Source: Torymus aiolomorphi
Lineage: Eukaryota > Arthropoda > Insecta > Hymenoptera > Torymidae
DNA: 64,000 nt
Direction: 5' to 3'
Assembly (NCBI GenBank): GCA_036365515.1
Contig: CM070875.1
Span: 7,716,501 to 7,780,500 of the forward strand
Positions within the stretch are counted from its first letter, which is position 1, and each line of letters opens with the position of its first letter. The notes beneath the pieces were generated by a model, which saw only the letters and a program-made list of their open reading frames with translations, searched no databases and had not been told where the DNA came from. Position numbers and translations under genes: made by a program. This document shows, in pieces, positions 59,629 to 64,000 of the stretch.

Positions 59629-59855
59629 TAACTACTAATCATATATCTGCATTTTTTTCATTAAATATTTCGAGAAAATTACATAATTCCAGACTAGAAA
59701 AATAACTACATTTGAGCCTCGTAATTCTTGTGATATTTGTGACGCATTCCTATTATTAATATTATTATTATTATTATAGAATAGTAATAAAGAATACAAA
59801 AGTCTCGTATCATATTCTTGCAGAATCTACTACACCGTATTTTACTTCGGCATCT

Positions 59856-59995
59856 TCTTGTTTGTGCACATAAGGATTGTGCACATATTTATTATGCACA
59901 GATAGCATTGGTACAGATCTATATATATAGATATATGCCAATGTTAAGGTGTGCACAATTAATATGTGCACAATCAGTATGTGCATAAACAAGAA
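59856..59995. repeat. 140-bp palindromic repeat
   Basis: CTTGTTTGTGCACATAAGGA at the left pairs with the right end TATGTGCATAAACAAG; several TGTGCACAAT units lie inside. Confidence 0.65.
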
Positions 59996-60593
59996 CACGT
60001 CTTTACTTCATAGTTTTAATAAATTTAATTTAAATAACAATATTTTAATGTATATGCAATTGTTGTAATTATCATTTTATTATGATCATTAATATAACAA
60101 TTTTTTTTTTCATTGTGTCAACTTTACAACATTCAATAATTGGAAGGTCAAAAATCATACTCTAAAAAATTTATTACATTTTTATTTTATTCTTTTCATT
60201 TCTTTTTACAACTAAGGAATATATAATATAGTAATAATGAAGTATTTCTATAAGTTAATATGTATTGTATTATAAATAATCTATTTAAAAGTTTAGATTA
60301 TATTGAATTTGAAGCTCTTTGTGTTGTCATATAATACGTTTAAAAAAAAAAGAAAAAACAAATATTGAAATATAATAAAATTCCCCATTTCATTATTGAC
60401 ATTGCATAAATCCAATTTTTAATATTGTGCGTAAAGCTGTAAGGTTAATTGTATTAACTCGTTTTATATACTTTTATATACTTCATTAACGTGGGTTTGT
60501 AGATCATAATTTATGCGCTACCTATTTTCATTGTTTCTTAACAAGATATGACAATAATAATTATTTTTTACAGGGTTTCTTTCTTGTTTAAAT

Positions 60594-60794
60594 ATGTCAA
60601 AACGATTAATTGCTGAATTGAAAAAGGAAAATTTATGGGAGGAACCAGATGTCAAGAAAGAGATGGAGAAATGGAAGAAAATGGATTTGAAGGGAAAAAT
60701 TAATATGCTTGTTCAGTTGGAGCGTAACTTAGTTAAATTAGATTATTACAAGAAAAAATTTAATGAAAATGATAGAAAGGACAACAAAAAATGA
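60594..60794 (+). CDS. Small charged helical protein, 66 aa, unknown
   Basis: ATG at 60594 to TGA, 20 bases after an acceptor-like TTATTTTTTACAG and followed by AATAAAG 10 bases after the stop. It begins MSKRLIAELKKENLWEEP and is very rich in Lys and Glu, with a predicted helix (WKKMDLKGKINMLVQLERN). The layout (5' UTR intron, one-exon CDS, polyadenylation signal) fits a small real gene or the last exon of a larger one. No family recognised. Confidence 0.4.
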   Translation: MSKRLIAELKKENLWEEPDVKKEMEKWKKMDLKGKINMLVQLERNLVKLDYYKKKFNENDRKDNKK

Positions 60795-60829
60795 GTGAAA
60801 TAAAGATGTGCGATAGAAATTTTTTCATA

Positions 60830-62080
60830 GTTTCATGATGATGCGAAAATAAAAATATAAAAATGAATAATTGTTTTACTTCTAGCTCTTACGTAAGAGA
60901 TTTTAGATACCAATAAGAAAATTACTTCTATCATGACAAAACAAACTTGCTAAATAAAAATTTTAAGAAAACATTACATAGTTTCATATTTTTCTTTATT
61001 AAATAGTATATTGTTTATGATGTAGTCAAATAATAATAACATTTTCAGACATCTTTACTATAATTTATGAAAAACATTACTATTTATGTAATCTCACATC
61101 TGAGACTAAATTGTTAGTTCTTCTCTGATTTCTAGTACATCTGATAGACGGCTGGTCGGCTGCTCAACCACATGAGCCACTGTTTAAACAATCAAAATTT
61201 TTCAAAAGAGATTTTTCTTTGATAAAATGCAGTATATTTTGTGGATCCAATAAAGACCCATTATGATGTACAAAATGAGTCTCTATTTGATCCATAAAAC
61301 AGTACAAAAATATAAAAGAAAGGTAGCCCACGATAAATCAAATAACATATAAACAGTATCGTTAAAGAAATGAACTTGTTAATCTTAAATAGTAGATTCG
61401 TTTTAATAACATCACCTTTTATTACTGAGAAATGTATTTTTCTTGATTGAAAGATTTATTAATAACAGCAATACTACCATCTTGATTAGATAAAAGGAGA
61501 TTTATACCTTTCAAAGGCAAAATACTGTTAACACAACCATATTCATAACAGAGTGGATGAAGAGCAACTTTGAAATAAATTACAGCATTATGAATTGAAA
61601 GTGTTTATAAGCAAAGTTGTTCAAGAGGTAATGTAATCACAACATTATAGGAGTTTCCAAACTTCTTTGACATATCTCAAAGCTATGAAAATAATTATAA
61701 AAATTTAAAAACCAAAATCTCTCATCTTGGATAATGAACGTTAATATTATTATATAATTTATGTTAATTAATAAAAATATATACAGACCAAATGGACAAA
61801 ATTTATAGAATTATTGATTCCATCTGCTACTTCTGCAATTATTCCTGAAACATAAATAAACACAAACACAAAGCATTTTGTTCGTAAATAAACAAAATTA
61901 ACAGAAAAATAATATACTCATCTGACTATTGTTTAACATTGCGTTTGTTTGTTTTATTCATGCAAATTTTTTTTTTTGATGCAACAGACTGACAGCTGAC
62001 CCACTGAGCATGCGCCGTACGGCGCGTGTTCCAAAACGCATTTTTTTGGCGCGCACTCCCGAATCTAACCGCTCTGAAGT
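60830..62080. other. AT-rich stretch without recognised genes
   Basis: Nothing with protein-like composition apart from the tRNA-like piece noted separately. Confidence 0.5.
61140..61190 (-). other. tRNA-like 5' half (A-box type)
   Basis: Minus strand: GTGGCTCATGTGGTTGAGCA resembles the acceptor and D-arm of a tRNA, but no B-box follows. A SINE scrap or chance. Confidence 0.25.
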
Positions 62081-62089
62081 CGGCTAGCA

Positions 62090-62660
62090 CTCGTGGGGAA
62101 AATTTTTTGTCTAGCACCGCTGACTGCCATTGACACGCGCCGATTTGCGACGCCTGAAGTGGGCGCGATGCAGCGAGGGCAGCACGTTGCGGGCCTGTCG
62201 AGCGAGCGCGCGGTTACCGTCACTGATAGCCAGTATGAGTGTGAGAGAGAAAGAAAGAATGGAGTGATGTACGGAAGGAGGGGAATTAAAAATGCGCGTC
62301 GCGGTCAATAAGTTTTTCGGAAACTCTCTGGGAGCAGAGTAGAAAAAGCAATTAAAGAGATAAGAACGATATACCGGGAGTGAAAGAAAGTGCAAAGAGT
62401 CTTATATACCTGTATAGCGCGAATTAATTTGTGATCTTCATCATACTCTATTTAGCGAATTACGTCCATTGTATTAAATTAACGTTATTGCCGAAATCAG
62501 GTGTAACTTTTATTTCAATAAAATCTAAAATTAGACATCAAGCCAGGCTGAAAACGAGAAAGAGAGGGAGTAACACCGAGGTTTCTTGTAACACCGAGGA
62601 AATAAAGGAAAATTCTAACAGATTATTCAAGAATTGAATCTATTTTCAATCCTTTCCATC
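62090..62660 (+). repeat. Possible diverged LTR or promoter-like GC-rich segment
   Basis: 62155-62300 is collinear with 38183-38310 (GCAGCACGT, GCGCRGTTAC, a GAGAG stretch, then AAAATGCGCGT). The end points were not found. Confidence 0.35.
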
Positions 62661-63148
62661 AACCTATTCGAAGGTAAGAATTATACTATCAAATATACAT
62701 AGATAGATACACAAATCTATAGATACCTATATACCTTTTATTTACGCCATCTTTCAATGTACATTATTCTTATTATCTCTAGTATTGCGTGATAAACTTT
62801 TATATCTAATCCTCATTTTGATTTTCTTTATTATTAGTGAATAATCCTTACTTTTCCTAACAACGATTAATAACATCCAGAATACTACATTTTTGTAACG
62901 CTTATAGAAGTTTTACGAACAACAATTACTTTTGAATTTATTTACTTAATATCAGAAAGAATTACATGTTCGCAATTCCGAAGAGAAAATATACCTTTCA
63001 GTGCGCGGCCCTGGTTTTAAAACTGAACTTAAGGGTAAACTCAGAACTAGAGAATATTCTAAATATTTCTATAATTCTAAATATAAATATAAATAATTCT
63101 AAATATTTTAAATATTCTATAAATTTATGAATATAATATTAAAAACCC

Positions 63149-63149
63149 T

Positions 63150-63218
<69 letters not shown>
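63149..63218. repeat. (TA)n microsatellite, about 70 bp
   Basis: Pure TA array. Confidence 0.9.
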
Positions 63219-63219
<1 letters not shown>

Positions 63220-63433
63220 AGTATTATAAGAGGTATATGAATATTAATTCGATTTATTTCTATATCGATATGAGACATTTATTTATTTTTATTTATTTTA
63301 CATATATTGTAGAAGTTGTATCTTAAATATTAATACAACTTATTATATTCTTACCACCGTTTTGGATAGTCCGAAGAGAGAATTTGAGGTAAGGAATGAG
63401 AGACGTCCTTGGGTGACGACCGAATTTTATTAT

Positions 63434-63469
63434 TGTTACGAAGAGGTATTTCTAACCTCTCCCGTAACA
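63434..63469. repeat. 36-bp hairpin with LTR-like ends TGTTACG/CGTAACA
   Basis: TGTTACGAAGAGG, a short loop, CCTCTCCCGTAACA. Same outer ends as the hairpin at 8183-8215. Confidence 0.6.
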
Positions 63470-63750
63470 CATAATATAAGCCTGGATGGGTCGTAGACAA
63501 ATGTTTAAGGGGTAAAATGAGACGTTGAGGGGTAAAATAAAAAGTTGGCAAATAGCGAAAGTAACTTTTTTACTTATTGAACAATATCTACGTGTTCGAT
63601 TAACAATTTTTTTATCACAATATTTTTTTTCGGTTCAGAAAGTATTTGCCTTTCATATCTGTATGAACTTACATTATTATATTTTAATAATTTATGACAT
63701 AAAAATTAAATAGTGAACCCATTTTAAAATCGGATGAACCCCCTTAAGAA

Positions 63751-63876
63751 GCAGATTTTGGAAAAAGTAAGTAGGAACTGAAATAAAAAATCATTGATGC
63801 CGAAAAATATTCAAAATTTGAAAAATTGACTAAACTCAATTTTTTTCATTGTGAATGATTTTTTTCCAAAATCTGC
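63751..63876. repeat. Short inverted repeat
   Basis: GCAGATTTTGGAAAAA at 63751 and its complement ending at 63876, with no coding content between. Confidence 0.6.
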
Positions 63877-64000
63877 TCCGATTATTCTTTAACAGATATG
63901 TTGCAGAATATCTAAATTTTTTCAAACCAATCCGTTCAAAACTCTCTTCAGAATTGCGTGATAAAGCAATTTTGGACATATACGACTCGCAGGATCATTC

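Overview
The window is eukaryotic nuclear DNA that looks like an insect repeat island. AT-rich DNA with long (TA)n, (GA)n and (GT)n arrays carries dense, nested and mostly broken transposable elements. The element types (errantivirus-like Ty3/gypsy with env, Tc1/mariner with long D-D spacing, piggyBac-type TTAA insertions, LINEs ending in simple-repeat tails, Polinton/Maverick-type polymerase pieces) fit an arthropod and best an insect, perhaps a hymenopteran. No sequence proves the order. There is no operon-like organisation, no rRNA and no convincing functional tRNA gene.

Layout. 1-2270: minus-strand tail of an env-bearing Ty3/gypsy element with a frameshifted integrase and an envelope ORF running off the window edge. 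2560-4190: an inverted repeat, a 90-bp tandem repeat and a dead Tc1/mariner transposase. 4700-8200: little coding, one weak promoter/exon candidate. 8278-24612: a nested imperfect palindrome. Its two arms (9922-13847 and 19409-23116) hold mirrored copies of two LINE 3' ends, a Ty3/gypsy integrase, two small ORFs and a MITE; only the right arm keeps the LINE reverse transcriptase, which is dead. In the centre lies a gag-only LTR retrotransposon with four partial or complete LTR copies. 25700-32050: a chimeric errantivirus-like element on the minus strand (gag remnant, OTU-like domain, integrase, env). RT and protease are missing, and a 1.2-kb insertion with a 15-bp target-site duplication splits env. 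32100-34950: a degenerate gag and a 1.4-kb foldback made from a transposon gene.

35100-43600: LTR pieces, a tRNA-like/LTR-tail fusion, a 1.7-kb foldback, nested hairpin elements and a tRNA-derived SINE. 43627-44768: spliced exons of an unrecognised gene whose last exon is duplicated, next to a fragment of protein-primed DNA polymerase B; a second polymerase fragment lies at 56750-57060. 48260-49360 and 58150-58990: two diverged copies of an acidic, cysteine-rich gene end. 49750-52550: an env scrap, a hammerhead-ribozyme-like motif, a 1-kb foldback and an unrecognised coding block. 52891-56333: a piggyBac-type element without a recognisable transposase. 57305-57744: a clean solo LTR. 59200-64000: AT-rich repeats, hairpins and one small possible gene.

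The coding pieces do not work together as a pathway. The common theme is mobile-element parts combined with inverted duplication: at least eight separate foldback structures from about 100 bp to over 13 kb lie in 64 kb. Either this locus (or species) readily forms palindromes, often at (TA)n tracts, or some junctions are assembly errors; long reads would decide.
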